DNA of 64,000 bases from Chelonoidis abingdonii (GCF_003597395.2 NC_133777.1:63621519-63685518); one strand, 5' to 3'. Shown: positions 11,019 through 23,240, numbered from the stretch's first letter. Numbers and translations: made by a program. Notes: generated by a model from the sequence alone, not told the origin.

Positions 11019-11828
11019 CGGGATCGGCGCTAGGGTTTGAGCGCCCTAGGCAGACAGCAATTTCGCCGCCCCACGCATGGTCTCGCTGCTCCGGTGGAGC
11101 TGCCGCAGTGGTGCCTGCGGGCGGTCCCGGAGCCACGCGAGCACCCGACCGTCTGCAGGCACCACTGCGCAGCTCCATGGGAGCTGCCTGCCGCCCCCTC
11201 CAGCAGTTCCCTGACCCAGGGGGCTCGTGGGCTGCCAGCTGCCGCGGCGGCGCCCTGACCCAGGGAAACCCGGGCTGCCGGCTGCCACGCAGCGCCCTAA
11301 CCCAGCGGACAACCTGGGCTGCGCTGCCGTGGCGGCGCCATGACCCAGGGAAACCCGGGCTGCCAGCTGCCGCAGCGGCGCCCTGACCAGTTAGAGCGTC
11401 TCGCGCCGCAGCGCAGCCTGGGGTTTCCCTGGGCCAGGGGACCCCTTGGGCTGCTGGCTGCTGCGGCGGCGCCCTGACCCAGGGAAACCCCAGGCTGCTG
11501 GCTGCCGCGGTGGTGCCCTGACCCAGGGGACACCCTGGGCTGTCGGCTGCCACGGCTGCATCCTGACCCAGGGGACACCCTGGGCTGCCGGCTGCCACGG
11601 CTGCATCCTGACCCAGGGGACACCCTGGGCTGCCGGCTGCTGTGGCTGCACCCTGACCCAGGGAAACCCCGGGCTGCCGGCTGCTGCCGGCAGCTCAGAC
11701 TCCCTCTCTGTCTTAGCAGCTGGGCTGCTCAACCATTTAAAAAAAAATTTGGGGACGCTTTTTGGCGCCCCCAAATCTCGGCGCCCTAGGCAATTGCCTA
11801 GTTCGCCTAAATGGTTGCACCGGCCCTG
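11019..11828. mobile_element. hAT element carrying a minisatellite
   Basis: An 810-bp element flanked by a perfect 8-bp duplication AGAATAGA (11011-11018 and 11829-11836). Left terminus CGGGATCGGCGC corresponds to the right terminus CAGGGCCGGTGC (reverse complement). Both ends run into sub-terminal CGCCCTAGGC blocks. The interior is GC-rich, with degenerate 45-bp tandem units (best at 11457-11690). No transposase is present. The long minus-strand frames across it are products of the repeat. Confidence 0.92.
11457..11690. repeat. 45-bp minisatellite inside hAT element
   Basis: About five units of ~45 bp share the core CTGACCCAGGGGACACCCTG followed by GGCTGCCGGCTGC. More diverged units extend left to about 11210. 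Because 45 is a multiple of three, every frame repeats the same 15 residues (minus strand: QGVPWVRMQPWQPAA), which explains several overlapping open frames of 108-203 codons. Confidence 0.88.
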
Positions 11829-11836
11829 AGAATAGA

Positions 11837-13374
11837 TAATACTTAGTCCTGCCATGAGTGCAGGGGACCGGACTAGATGACCTCTCGAGGTCCTTTCCTG
11901 TCCTCTGATGCTAATTGTGGAAGAGCTTGGTGACAGAATGGTCTGATGTGGTGATTAACTACACAAACTGGGTATCATCCCACAAATGATATTTGAGTTC
12001 ACTGTGAAAACAAAATTCATTGTCCTTGGCCAGTGAAACACTGGGAGGCAGCTTTCAGAGCAAGACAGCCTAAAATACAATGCCACCGCATGTAATTTCC
12101 CCACTACTATTTCCTCTATTTCAGTGGATTTTACACCTGAGTGGTTTTCTTTTACATAATAAAAGCTGGCTGCCTCCCAGGCTGCAGTCAGAGTGAGATA
12201 GGGTGTGTGGTGTAGAGGCCACAGCTTGGGGGAAACACCTGCAGGGCTTGGCTTTGCACTGTGCCCGAGGAGAGCTGAGGGTAGAAGCACAAGGCTGAAA
12301 GAGGTAAGCAGGATGGGGAATGTTGCACGGTTTACCCTCATACAGCTGAGCACTCCACTACTTAAGAGGAAGGCGGTTTATGAGAAGGATAGTGTAGCAT
12401 CCCTCATGCTACCTCTTACTCAGAAGTATTTGAAGAATTGAGTGTAGTGAGAGTAGAATAAACTTGTTAACTTTACATAAATAAATAATATGTAAATATG
12501 TGTGTAGATAAATGTTCAATGACTTCATAATTTTTTTGCAATATGTAATTCATACTTAGGCCTTTCCCTCCCATTAGCTGTAGGCCCCTCCTACCCATAA
12601 TCTGTCCCTGCCATAGGATCTGGCAGATTGCAGGGGATTCCTCCAAGAGATATTCCAAAACTGGGGGCATCACACTGATCCTGTGAATCTGTGACACCTC
12701 CACAGACACAGCATAGGCTAGTGGGGACGCAGCCTGTTGGCAGAAAGAAGCTCCCCTCTGCCTTCTAGCTCCCCCTGATGGCTGAGTGTGGCACTGCTGA
12801 GCAGAGCCCTGGCACAGAGCAGGGGAGAGAGGAGACTGTTCACAGATCTGAGACAGTTTTGGTCTTCACTTCTTCCCCTTCCCTCCCTTCTGGGCTGGCT
12901 GAAAGTTGGAGGGAAAGGTCCCTTCTGGTTCCCCAGTAAAATTACGGCCATTGGAATATCTGTTACAGAAAAGCAAACTTGACTTGGATTCTCTTGTATG
13001 GTCCTTGACACCCAGGCTCAATTAGGACCACGTGGGTATGAAATTATACCAACAGAATTCTCCCTATGCTTACAGATATGGTAGCATTTACACCCTCTCT
13101 GCTGTCTCTGCATGTGGGGCAAAGCAGTGCAGAATCAGACCTTCCCACCACTTTTTGCTTGAAGGCAACACAGTGAGAGTCAAATTCTTCTCGGTTACAC
13201 CTAAAGGCAGTGGAGTTGCACAGGTGTAACTTAGAGAAGAATTTGGTTTCCAAATACCTACACTGGTTCTAATCCTTGCTCTGATGTTGACTCCTTCTAT
13301 GGCTTTGGACAAGTGGGCATAATCTTTGGATCACTGTCTGTGAAACATGTTGTAAAACCATACAGACATCTGTG
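11837..13374. other. no recognised feature
   Basis: No exon or repeat recognised. The minus-strand 132-codon frame at 11955-12353 shows no domain. The region 12720-13010 is locally rich in simple CT/GA sequence. Confidence 0.45.
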
Positions 13375-13665
13375 TCTAAAGCCATGGAACTAACCTGACA
13401 TATCAGAGAGACAAGCTGGGTGAGGTAATGTATTTTATTGGACCAACTGCTGTTGATGAGAGAGACTAGCTTTCTTCAGGTCTGGAAAACAATTTGTTCC
13501 ACCTTGAATTTAGATGTGACTCTGAGCATGTTTCCCAGACCTGAAGAAGAGCTCTGCAGAACCTCAAAAGCTTGTCTCGCTCACCAACAGAAGTTGGTCC
13601 AATAAAACATATTACCTCATCCACCTTGTCTCTCTACTATGTCAAGTTAGTTCCATGCCTTTAGA
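13375..13665. repeat. large imperfect palindrome (inverted-dimer repeat)
   Basis: The left arm, from TCTAAAGCCATGGAACTAAC (13375), is the reverse complement of the right arm ending GTTAGTTCCATGCCTTTAGA (13665). Arms are about 130 bases and include the GACAAGCTGGGTGAGGTAAT block and its inverse ATTACCTCATCCACCTTGTC. The same block occurs at 16294-16430. Unlike that copy, no clear target duplication is visible, so it may be a palindromic DNA element or a retroposon with decayed flanks. Confidence 0.8.
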
Positions 13666-16280
13666 TGCAGATTGTCTTTATGATTTTACCATGTTTCACC
13701 ACAGCTACAACAACACGGCATTTATCTGCTATCACCCTTATCGCTACTCATCTGATGGAACTCCCTCTCCAGGGTCTGTATGCTCTTTTAAGGAGCAGGG
13801 ATGCCTATGTAAAGTGCCTACCACAGTGAAGCCCCAATCCTGTTTAGCTGCTACTGAAATATAAACAATAATAATGAGCGAGGGAGTCTCTCATCACACG
13901 TAAACTGGAGTGCTGCTAGTATTAATGGCATAATGCACTTTTTGATGAAGCAAAGTGCTCTGGAATTTTCAGTTAAGGAAGGTGTTTTATACCAATGGCT
14001 CTCATCTTTTTCAGTACAATTTTGGAAAGAAAAATACAGTAAGCTCAAGTTTGACACTAAATGCTAATGAGTTCAGTGATTGTTTCATGCTACATGAAGA
14101 GAACCTGCCAGGTCAACTAATCAGGAAATAGCAGAAAATTAATGCTGAGAAACAGAAAACACCTTTTCAATCTCACAAACCTATTTATGTGGCCAGGAGT
14201 TAAGAAACTAATTCAGAAAAGCCTGAAGCAATTGCCTCAAAGGGAGTTAAGGTGTGAAGCAGGTTACAGAGTATCTGTTTGATTATCTACAGGACTGGAG
14301 TTCACAGAAGGTGGGTTTGGATTCTATCAATTAATTCTTCTGATGGCCTAACAACTTTGGAGACAAATGAAAATATCTGTTCAGCTGCTGAGAGCTAGCT
14401 GACCAGATACCACAGTAATGAACTACTTCCTGTGGACAACTCCATTCGGGTGAATTAGCTAATTGCGACAGTTAGTTCTGCAATTCTGCTAGGTCCCCTA
14501 CCAGCAATGGAGTTCATCTTCAGAAAAAGCAAACTCCTCATGCCAAAGAATAGAGCAGGCATAGTGGGGCAGACTATTAAAAAAAAAAAAAAAGAAACAG
14601 CTACCATGTGTTGTTAATATCATTTGCAGAGACACCACACAAGAACAGATGGACGCTGGACTCTGCAGAAATTAAAGGGGGGAAAAAACGTTGGAGAGGG
14701 TTTCAGCAAAGAAAGGAGTAAAAAGAGGGCCAACTTTCAGTAGTCTCAGAATCAGCATTCATACTCTCATTCATGTGCTGTATTTTGCTCCCTTTTAAAT
14801 CACTCCAGATACCAGGAGTAACACCACTATGAATAAGTTGTGGGGTTTGAAATTCAAGGGACTTGCCTGTCACCAACAGTAAGCAGCAATTTGACACAAG
14901 TCTTACCACCAAATATCTTCTGCCATCACCATCTCCTCACCCTACAGCTGTGAAATGGGGCTTAGATGCAGTAAGCTTTCTAGAAAACCCTAAAAGGGAG
15001 TGACAATCCAGAGCAATACCACAGTAAACAGTCATGAGAATTAGAGCTGGTGTCTCCATTTCTTCCACTGAATTATTAAACTTTTCCTCTGTACAATCAA
15101 AAGCAGCATCCCCTTTCTGTTCTATTTCAGATTCTAGCGTTCCCCTCCCTGTACTTTGAAACACAATTCACTCCACTCACAGACTGATCTATTTTATTCC
15201 TTTCCTTTAGGCTTAATCTTTTCTTCAGAAGCCCAGGTGATGGCTTTATGTCCCTTCGTCACAGGGCCTGGAAACTCAGATTTCTAATGACTGTCTGTGC
15301 CTTCCAGGTGACCTCATTACTCCTGGGTCACACTGTTGTTTAATACCCTGTGGTACTGTTTATTCTACAGCTCAGGTCTGCTTGTTGCTTTGTTTGCTTT
15401 ACTCTTGGGTGCCTGGGCACATTTCTGGTAGCCCCATATTGTAAGGCTTACCTGCAGTGTTGTTTAGAATATCTAGCTGTGCGAAACATTTGTCAGCAGA
15501 AGCAGCTCATGAAGTTCCAGTGATTTAAACATTAAACCCCACCTCAATGCAATTAAGCAGGGGTTGGGGGAGTGTTATTTCATCATGGTGACAGGGATTG
15601 AGTTTATCTGAATATTTTGATTTGATAATTGAGTTCCTATTCTGACATCTTAGCTCATTCACTTTCAGTCTAAATCAACATGATTGGTTTATTTTAGCTG
15701 AAATAATTCACCAAACTCTAAAGAATTGGGCTCAACCAGAGCTCTGGATACAAGCATCCCTAAAGGTTTGAGAAGTTTGGGGTCTGGTTCCTAGCCTTGT
15801 GGCCCTAGCCCATGTCTATTGTTGTAAGGTAAGGCAGATGCTATCATTTTTTGAGTCTGGTGAATGAAACATAAGCTGCCAGGAACCCGTTCACTGTCTC
15901 CTTCAGTAAGGGTGGCAAAGGCAGCCAACTCCTACATGCAGCAATACTTAAATAAGCAAGATCAACACTTCTCTAAAGTTCCCAAGCTGTTGCCATGGAC
16001 TGATTGGCTGGACAGTAGCTAGCACAGCACAGAGAAAAGCTGAGTTTTACAGTGCATGCCTCCTGGAGAAATACTGGTCCTTCTGAAAGATGATATTGCT
16101 GACGGGCAAAAACTGGGGACGAGGACTTTGCTTAATATTTGGATACAACACAACAAACAATTCCTAGCTGTAGCCTGACTTCATACAATACATACAGTCT
16201 ACAGCAAACACATCTGCCTTAGTTATTTAATATCATTGTTGCCATACTACACCAGACGTAGTTCCTAGAACTTAATTTAC
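13666..16280. other. no recognised feature
   Basis: Long unassigned stretch, with an A-rich run at 14578-14596. Open frames up to 75 codons without motifs. I checked the minus strand for tropomodulin exons and saw none. Confidence 0.45.
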
Positions 16281-16293
16281 ACTTTAATATTAG

Positions 16294-16430
16294 AGAGACA
16301 AGGTGGGTGAGGAAATATCTTTTATTGGACCAACTTCTGTTGGCAAGAGACAAACTTTTGATAGAAGATATTACCTCACCCATCTTGTCTCTAATATCCG
16401 GGAACCGACACAGCTACAACACGACTGCAT
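16294..16430 (+). mobile_element. short retroposon with inverted segment
   Basis: A perfect 13-bp target duplication ACTTTAATATTAG flanks it (16281-16293 and 16431-16443). The left part (AGAGACAAGGTGGGTGAGGA) is repeated inverted in the right part (ATTACCTCACCCATCTTGTC). The 3' end runs AACCGACACAGCTACAACAC, resembling the GACTAACACGGCTAC tail of the element at 10146. The duplication length indicates a LINE-type insertion, and the inversion fits twin priming. Confidence 0.88.
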
Positions 16431-17034
16431 ACTTTAATATTAGTAAATCAAACAAAGTCAACAGTATCCGACTATAAAACCTCAACACTGTACTTGTAAC
16501 TGTAACTTTCTGAGCATTCCTTGACTTTGGAATAGCTGAGAGAGAGACTGCCCCCCAGAGAATCTATCCCGTTTACTCTAAGCCTGGACAGAACTTCAGG
16601 AGTTTAGTTAGTGCTGGGTAAATATCATGCAGGGTAGAAATGAGCAATGAAGGTCATATTTTCTGTACATCACCATCTCTAGTCTCAGAGCTTTGATTTA
16701 AGGTGCTCCCACTAACTGGGAATAAGCAGATTAATGAGGAGTTATTTTAACAGTAACAATTGACATTTATATTTCATCCCAAACGCTCACAGAAAGCTCC
16801 ACATACTACACACATAGCTTTGCACAGAGAAACATGCACATATAAATAACACTCTTCAATGTAATATTTTCAAAATCAAAACTAGCCCAAAAACAAATAG
16901 AACAGCAGATTAAATTTACTATTGATGTAGGTGTTAAAATAGAACTGGAATCTTGGCTCTATAACCTTTTAATAAAAACTAAAGATCTCTCCGTTCCAAA
17001 CTGTTGATGCAAAGGAAATTAAAGCTGCTATGTT

Positions 17035-17292
17035 ATAAAGGCACTTGGAACACTATGCGGAAACTACGCGTAGCTGGAAGTCGAAGTATCCTAGTTCGAC
17101 TTATCTGGCCGTTCTTATGGCGGCGAGTCGACTGGCGCGGTTCCCCTGTCGACTCCGCTTACTCCTCCTGCCGAAGTGGAGTATGGGCGTCAATTAGCGG
17201 ATCAATTTATTGCGTCCAGACGAGACGCGATAAATCGATCCCCGATACATCGAACACTACCCGCTGATCTGGCAGGTAGTATAGACGTACTC
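17035..17292. mobile_element. CpG-rich DNA-transposon-like repeat (MITE)
   Basis: A sharply bounded CpG-rich island inside AT-rich DNA, full of TCGAC and CGATAAATCGAT-like motifs. It includes an internal hairpin around 17190-17245 (GATCAATTTATTGCGTC against GACGCGATAAATCGATC). The right end AGGTAGTATAGACGTAC resembles the GTGTAGACGT ends of the Harbinger copies. A matching left terminus and target duplication are not clear. The 87-codon open frame through it is probably incidental. Confidence 0.6.
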
Positions 17293-17360
17293 TCAGAAAC
17301 ACTTTGAAAAAGTAAATACAGATTCTAGTGAGGAAGCAGGTGGGATGAATCAGCTGCTCC

Positions 17361-17482
17361 TAGGGTGACCAGATGTCCCAATTTTATAGGGACAGTCCCG
17401 ATTTTTGGGCCTGTTTCTTATATAGGCTCCTATTACCCCCCACTCCGTCCCGATTTTTCACATTCGCTGTCTGGTCACCCTA
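17361..17482. mobile_element. 122-bp hAT MITE with perfect termini
   Basis: Terminal inverted repeats TAGGGTGACCAGA and its near inverse CTGGTCACCCTA. Perfect 8-bp target duplication GCTGCTCC (17353-17360 and 17483-17490). The interior is itself partly palindromic. The same family occurs at 35615-35789 and 45440-45563. Confidence 0.93.
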
Positions 17483-17490
17483 GCTGCTCC

Positions 17491-19373
17491 CTAGGCACCC
17501 ACTGGGGGGCAGTATATTTCAGAAAGGCTCAAAGTGCAAAGGGATAAAAGGAGGGAGGAGGACACTGAACTTCTAAACTGGTTCCACTCTCATTCTGTGA
17601 AATTTTGTTTGCAAGTTAGAATGTTGAACTGCCCCTCCTCCCATATTAAAAGGGAGATGCTTCTCTGTGGAAAGAGTGTTACTAACTGGAGAATAGGAAG
17701 AAATGAAGAGGGTAAAGCACTTTAGAAGGGTAAGAAATAGCACCCAGAACCCCCACACACACTGGCAATGCCCCCTCTCCACTCTCCCATCTCCAATAAC
17801 ACCGTTAAACACATTGGATCCTAATTCTCCACTGCCTTTCACCTAGTGCAAACATTTTCACCCGTGCACACTAGGGGTAAAACAATACCTGATGAAAAAG
17901 ATTTCATACCCACTTTGAACAGAAGTAAAGGGCTACACTAGGTGCCGGAGAACATCACCCACTTGTAAAACTGCTTATGAGGCTAAAAGAGCAATAGATC
18001 ACTCCATATTCACGCTCAAATGCTTCCTTAGAATTACCTCTGCCCTCCGACCCAAAATAATGCCCCTCTTATAAGAGTCATACATACTGTGTGGCAAAAG
18101 CATCCCCCTCTAAGAAGAATCCCCTCCTGGTTCCAGGTGCTGAGCCGTTTTTCATTTTCCATTGAGGCTAACCTACAAGAGCACTTTTATAGCCTAGAAA
18201 ATGTCACTACTGCTACTGATGAGAGCAAAGTCTCCTGGGGTGCATTAGCTCCATATCAGGTGGGCAGGCAGCTGATGGAAAATTAGCAGCCTCAGAGCTC
18301 TGGGACATGAGTAGACTAACAAGTGGAAGAAAAAATGCACATCTTGAACATTAAGAAAATTGTTTGCTTTTGATTGTTTATTTTAAATGATACATTGGGG
18401 AAGCAAACTGGAGTCTAAGGGACTCAATGCTTCCCAGACATGATGGCCCCGATTCTGTTCTCATGCCACTTTTACAGCTGGTAATGCCACTGGAGCTACC
18501 TGACTTACACTAGTGTAAATGAGATCAGAACCAGGGCCAATGCCTGTTATGCAGGTGGATGAAGAAGAGGGGAAAAATGGAGTGAAAGAAAAATGAAAGA
18601 ATGAGAAAAGAAGACCAGACCAGGGGATGGCAAGGAAAGGTAGGGAGAAGGAAGGTGTCATGGTGGAGGTATTGGGGAGCATAAGAATGGTCCAGTAGTT
18701 AGTACATGCAACTAGAAGCCTGAAATCCTGCGTTATATTTCTTCTGTCCACTGACTCCATGTGTGTTCTTGGGATTCTCACCTGCAGGACCTTGAGGGCT
18801 TCCAAAACAGGGGGCATTTTGAAAGTCAGTTGATGGGAAAGCATTGTTTTTTGAAAGTGAGATGTGATTGCTGGAGACCCTGTGTTAAAACCTAGAAGAT
18901 GGGGGAAGTAGGTTAAAATCTAGTTAGAATTTTCAAAAGCCTTTCCGATGCCAAGATGGCAAAGAGGTAAAAGATCACCTTGACCTATAAACAGGTTATG
19001 TAAAGCTGTCAATAAAAATAAGCACAAAACGAAGTCAAAGGAATTACATGTATTGAGTTTACTTAAGCTGAACTGTGGTGATGGAATGACCTCCAAGAAG
19101 CCTGATGTCTGAACAATAGATCAGATTCCTTAAAATGTCAAGATACTCCTGAGTTTGGAGCAGGAGAAATAATCTGGATGAGAGATGAGACAGTGGTAAT
19201 TGATCAGTTGGAGGAGACCAAAGCATGGTAGCCAGATAGAGTCCCAGCCTAGGAAAGTAGTCAGAGTCTGGAGAACAAAGTTCATCTATTTGTGGCCTGC
19301 AGCACATGAATGAGGTTGCACCAGTCAGAAGCTTATTATTCTATTGTATCTGTTCTCTTCAGCTCTTGCAAAG
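17491..19373. other. mostly unassigned
   Basis: Around 18447-18540 lies CCCCGATTCTGTTCTCATGC ... TAAATGAGATCAGAACCAGG, a diverged palindromic motif also seen near 5230, 27340 and 43890. The minus-strand 127-codon frame at 18461-18844 overlaps it and has no domain. Confidence 0.4.
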
Positions 19374-19381
19374 TGCATAGC

Positions 19382-20128
19382 CAGGGCCCGACCAAATTCA
19401 TGGCCATGAAAATTGCATCACGGACTATGAAATCTGGTCTTTTGTGTGCTTTTACCCTATACTATGCAGGTTTCACGGGGGTCACCAGTGTTTCTCAAAC
19501 TGGGAGTCCTGACCCAAAAAGGGGACTGCAAGATTATTTCAGGAGGGTCACAGTATTGCTACCCTTACTTCTGCGTTGCATTCAGAGCTGGGCAGCTGGA
19601 GAGCGGCGGCTGTTGGCGGGGTGCCTAGCTCTGAAAGAAGCACCCCGCCAGCAGCAGCGCAGAAGTAAGGGTAGCAGTACCATACCATGCCATTCCATCA
19701 TTACTTCTGCACTGTTGCCTTCAGAGGTGAGTGCCCAGAGAGAAGCAGCTGCTGACCAAGGGCCCAGCTATGAAGGCAGCAGCACAGAAGTAAGGGTGGC
19801 AATACCATACCATGGCATCCTTACTTCTGCACTGCTGCTGGCGGCAGCTCTGCCTTCATAGGTGGGCTCCCGGCCAGCAGCTGCCACCTTCTGGCCGTCC
19901 AGTTCTGAAGGCATCCCCACTGCCATTAGCAGTGCAGAAGTAAGGGTAGCAGTACAGTACAATAACCTTGCGACCCCTCCCCCCGAACTCCTTTTTGGAT
20001 AAGGACCCCTATAATTACAACGCTGTGAAATTTCAGATTTTAATATTAGAAATAACGAAATTTCTGATTTTTAAAATCCTCTGACCGTGAAATTGACCAA
20101 AATGGACCATGAATTTGGTAGGGCCCTA
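19382..20128. mobile_element. hAT element with inverted internal blocks
   Basis: Termini CAGGGCCCGACCAAATTCAT and TAGGGCCCTACCAAATTCAT (reverse complement) are flanked by a perfect 8-bp duplication TGCATAGC (19374-19381 and 20129-20136). Inside are at least four copies of a CTTACTTCTGC-type block in both orientations around GC-rich spacers (19555-19945). This looks like a second palindromic element starting near TGTTTCTCAAACTGGGAGTC (19489). The 183-codon + strand frame is composed of these repeats and is not called as a gene. Confidence 0.92.
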
Positions 20129-20699
20129 TGCATAGCAAATAACTGTTGTGTGGGAATGACTGAACCACTCTTCTGAGGGTCAGATCAGGAAGATTTGCAC
20201 TTCCTTGTGCTGCTCCTTTTTTCAGCACCCAGAAGCAGCTTTTCACTATGTGACATTCCTCATTCATTGATGCTGTAAAATTTTGCACTAGGTTTAGCAT
20301 CTTCCTTTAAAGACACTACATAACCATCACTAGGGAAGGTAAAGTATCCACTAAAATCTAATTCTTTCTGAAGCAGCTATTCAGAACCAGACAGGCCAAT
20401 ACTTTTCTCCATGCTCTGCTTTTTGCTTTGGGTCGCAAAACCAGATATGCGGTTAATTTCTGCCTGTCATACTCCAGTGAGTAGTTCAACTGAAGTCAAT
20501 TGACTACATGGCTGATGAGTATATTACAGTGCCACTGAATTTAGTACATCATAGGAGTGAGTTGAAGTCAATGCAGCTACTCACATTAGCAGTTTTGGGC
20601 CACCTCCATGGTGCCAAAGGCATGTGCAGAGTCTGTGGATCAGCAGCCATGGAATTTACTATATCATAGCATTAGATTATGCTAGATTATAGCACTATA

Positions 20700-20809
20700 A
20701 ATGGAAGGAAGAATTGTCTAGTAGTTAGAGCATTAAGCTAAGATTTAGGAGACTTGGAGTTCAATTCTCAGCTTCTCTGCATACTATGTGACCTTGGGCA
20801 AATCACATA
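20700..20809 (+). repeat. MIR SINE, 5' portion, split by Harbinger insertion
   Basis: Reads AGTAGTTAGAGCATTAAGC ... GTGACCTTGGGCAAATCAC, the + strand MIR consensus up to the TCACTTAA position. It continues at 23241 after the Harbinger element. Confidence 0.85.
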
Positions 20810-23240
20810 GGCCTGGTCTACACTATGGGGTTAGGTCGAATTTAGCCGCATTAGGTCGATTTAAAAATGAATGCGTCCACACAACCAACCCCGTTCCATT
20901 GACCTAAAGGGCTCTTAAAATCGACTTCTGTACTCCTCCCTGGCAAGGGGAGTAGCGCTAAAATCAACTTTGCTGGGTCGAATTTGGGGAAGTGTGGACA
21001 CAAATCAACGGTATTGGCCTCCTGGAGCTATCCCAGAGTGCTCCATCGTGACCGCTCTGGAGAGCGCTTTGAACTCCGATGCACTAGCCAGGTACACAGG
21101 AAAAGCCCCGGGAACTTTTGAATTTCATTTCCTGTTTGGTCAGCGTGGCGAACTCAGCAACACAGGTGACCATGCAGTCCTCCCAGAATCGTAGAGTGTA
21201 GAATGTTTCTATGCTCCCCCTATCATCTCTGTCCCTGAGGTTATCACAGATTAGAAGGCAAAAAAAATGCACTCACAATGAAATGTTTTCTGAGCTCATG
21301 CAGTCCTCCCACACTGATAGTGCACAGCCTAACGCATGGAGGCATTCAGTGGCAGCGGCCAGGAAACAAGTGAGTGCAAAGAGTGGAGGCAGGCCACGAT
21401 GCTGAGGCTAATGGGGAAGCAAACGGACAAGATAAAGCAACTGTTGGGGGAGAAAACGGACATGATGAAGCATCTGTTGGAGCTGCAGGAAAGCCAACAA
21501 GAGCACAGACCCCCACTGCATCCACTGTATAACTGCCTACCCTCCTTCCTATGTTCCATAGCCTCCTCACCCAAACGCCCAAGAACGCGGGTGGGGGAGG
21601 CTCCAGGCACCCAGCCACTGCACTCCAGAGGATGGCCCAAGCAACAGAAGGCTGTCATTCAAACAGTTTGATTTTTAGTGTGGCTACAATAAGCAATGTG
21701 GCCTTGTCCTTTGCTCCTCCCTCACCCAGGCTACCTTCTCCGTTATCTCATTTTTTTTAATTAATAAAGAAATAATACATGGTTTCAAAACAATAGGTAC
21801 TTTATTTCAAAGGGGGAAGGGTAGTTGGCTTACAGGGAATTAAAATCAACAAAGGGGGCAGGTTTGCATCAAGGAGTTACACACACAGCTGTCACATCAA
21901 AGCCTAGACAGTCATGAAACTGGTTTTCAAAGCCTCTCTGATGTGCAGCGCGCCTTGCTGTGCTCTTCTAATCACCCTAGTGTCTGGCTGCTCAAAATCA
22001 GATGCCAGGCAATTTGCCTCAACCTCCCACACCACCATAAACATCTCCCCCTTACTCTCACAGATATTATGGCGTACACAGCAAGCAGCAATAACAATGG
22101 GAACGTTGGTTGCTCTGAGGTCTGACCAACAGCGCCAGTGAGCTTTTAAATGTCCAAAGGCACATTCTACCACCATTTTACACTTGCTCAACCTATAGTT
22201 GAACTGCTCCTTACTACTGTCCAGGATTCATGAACGGATCCCCCGAGCAGGAGAGCAGAGTTGCAGCGGGAGCAGTGGATGAGGATGGTTAGCAGTCCTA
22301 CTGCACCGTCTGCTGCCAGCAGCACCCAGGAGGACCAGAATGGATCCCCTGAGCTTGCCGCTGGGGAGTAGGAGAGCAGAGCTGCAGCGGAAGTGGTGGA
22401 GCCATACACCATGCCCTGGAGGTTGCTAGGAGCCGGGCAGGGAAGACGTTCCCAGAACCCCCGGCCAAGCTACATGTCCGATGAGGACAGTTAGCAGTCC
22501 TGCTGCACTGTCTGCTGTGAAGGCAAGCAGCTGCTGCTGTGTAGCAACGTCAGATGCTGCAGGTGCTTCTGCATCGAATGCTTGGAAGTCCGAGTAGGGC
22601 AAGGTACCTTGGCCAAGGCAAAAGGGCAAGAGCTCTGGACCTGTTACATGTGTCAACCATGGGGTGTTACAGCGCCGACTGGACTGGAATGTACAACTGC
22701 AAGACTTCTTCACCAGCGACAAAGGACAGGAATATGATGCACCTAAAATCTAAAAAGGCCCACACATTTCCCAGAGTCACTACCCTTGATCACAGAAAGT
22801 TAATGATTGCATTGGCTACTTGGATCACAGCAGCCCCCACAGCAGACTTGCCCACAACAGGAGCGGTGATGGTGAGCTGAGTGGGCTCCATGCTTGCCAT
22901 GATATGGCATCTGCATGGGTAACCCAGGAAAAAAGGCCCAAAATGATTGTCTGCCATTGCTTCATGGAGGGAGGGTACCCAAAACCACCCACGACAATGT
23001 TTTTTCCCCATAAGGCACTGGGAGCTTAACCCAGAATTCCAATGGGTGGCAGAAACTGTGGGAACTCTGGGATAGCTACCCACAGTGCACCGCTCCGTAA
23101 GTCAATGCTAGCCACAGTAGTGAGGACACACTCCGCTGACTTAATGTGCTTAGTGTAGACATACGCAATCGACTGTATAAAATTGATTTCTAAAAATCGA
23201 CTTCTATAAAATCGACCTAATTTCATAGTGTAGACATACT
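20810..23240 (+). mobile_element. 2.4-kb PIF/Harbinger transposon inserted in a MIR
   Basis: Starts GGCCTGGTCTACACTATGG and ends (reverse complement) AGTATGTCTACACTATGAA. The insertion is at the TCAC^TTA^ACC position of MIR. The flanking triplets ATA and CTA are each one change from TTA, the Harbinger target. The element carries a fragment of the SANT-like gene on the + strand and a transposase C-terminal fragment on the minus strand (21904-22191). This convergent arrangement is typical of PIF/Harbinger. A large part of both genes is deleted, so the copy depended on transposase supplied by other copies. Confidence 0.92.
21904..22191 (-). pseudogene. Harbinger transposase (DDE_Tnp_4/HARBI1-like), C-terminal fragment
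   Basis: The minus-strand frame includes VVECAFGHLKAHWRC, NVPIVIAACCVRHNICESKG and LASDFEQPDTRVIRRAQQGA. The V-E-x-A-F-G-x-L-K-x-R/H-W block, followed by the A-C-C-V-x-H-N-I-C-E block, is the conserved end of the DDE nuclease domain of PIF/Harbinger transposases; its E is the usual third catalytic acid. The 95 codons remaining compare with about 350 in full proteins. The N-terminal DDE half is absent, so it is a fragment. Confidence 0.9.

Noticed and set aside
10987..11598. 203-codon minus-strand open frame with repeated proline/glycine/tryptophan motifs
   Set aside because: It lies within a hAT element and is produced by the 45-bp minisatellite, whose length keeps all frames open. Overlapping frames on both strands show the same periodicity.
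19310..19861. 183-codon + strand frame
   Set aside because: Begins before, then crosses into, a hAT element and continues through inverted CTTACTTCTGC-type blocks. Protein features are repeat-derived.
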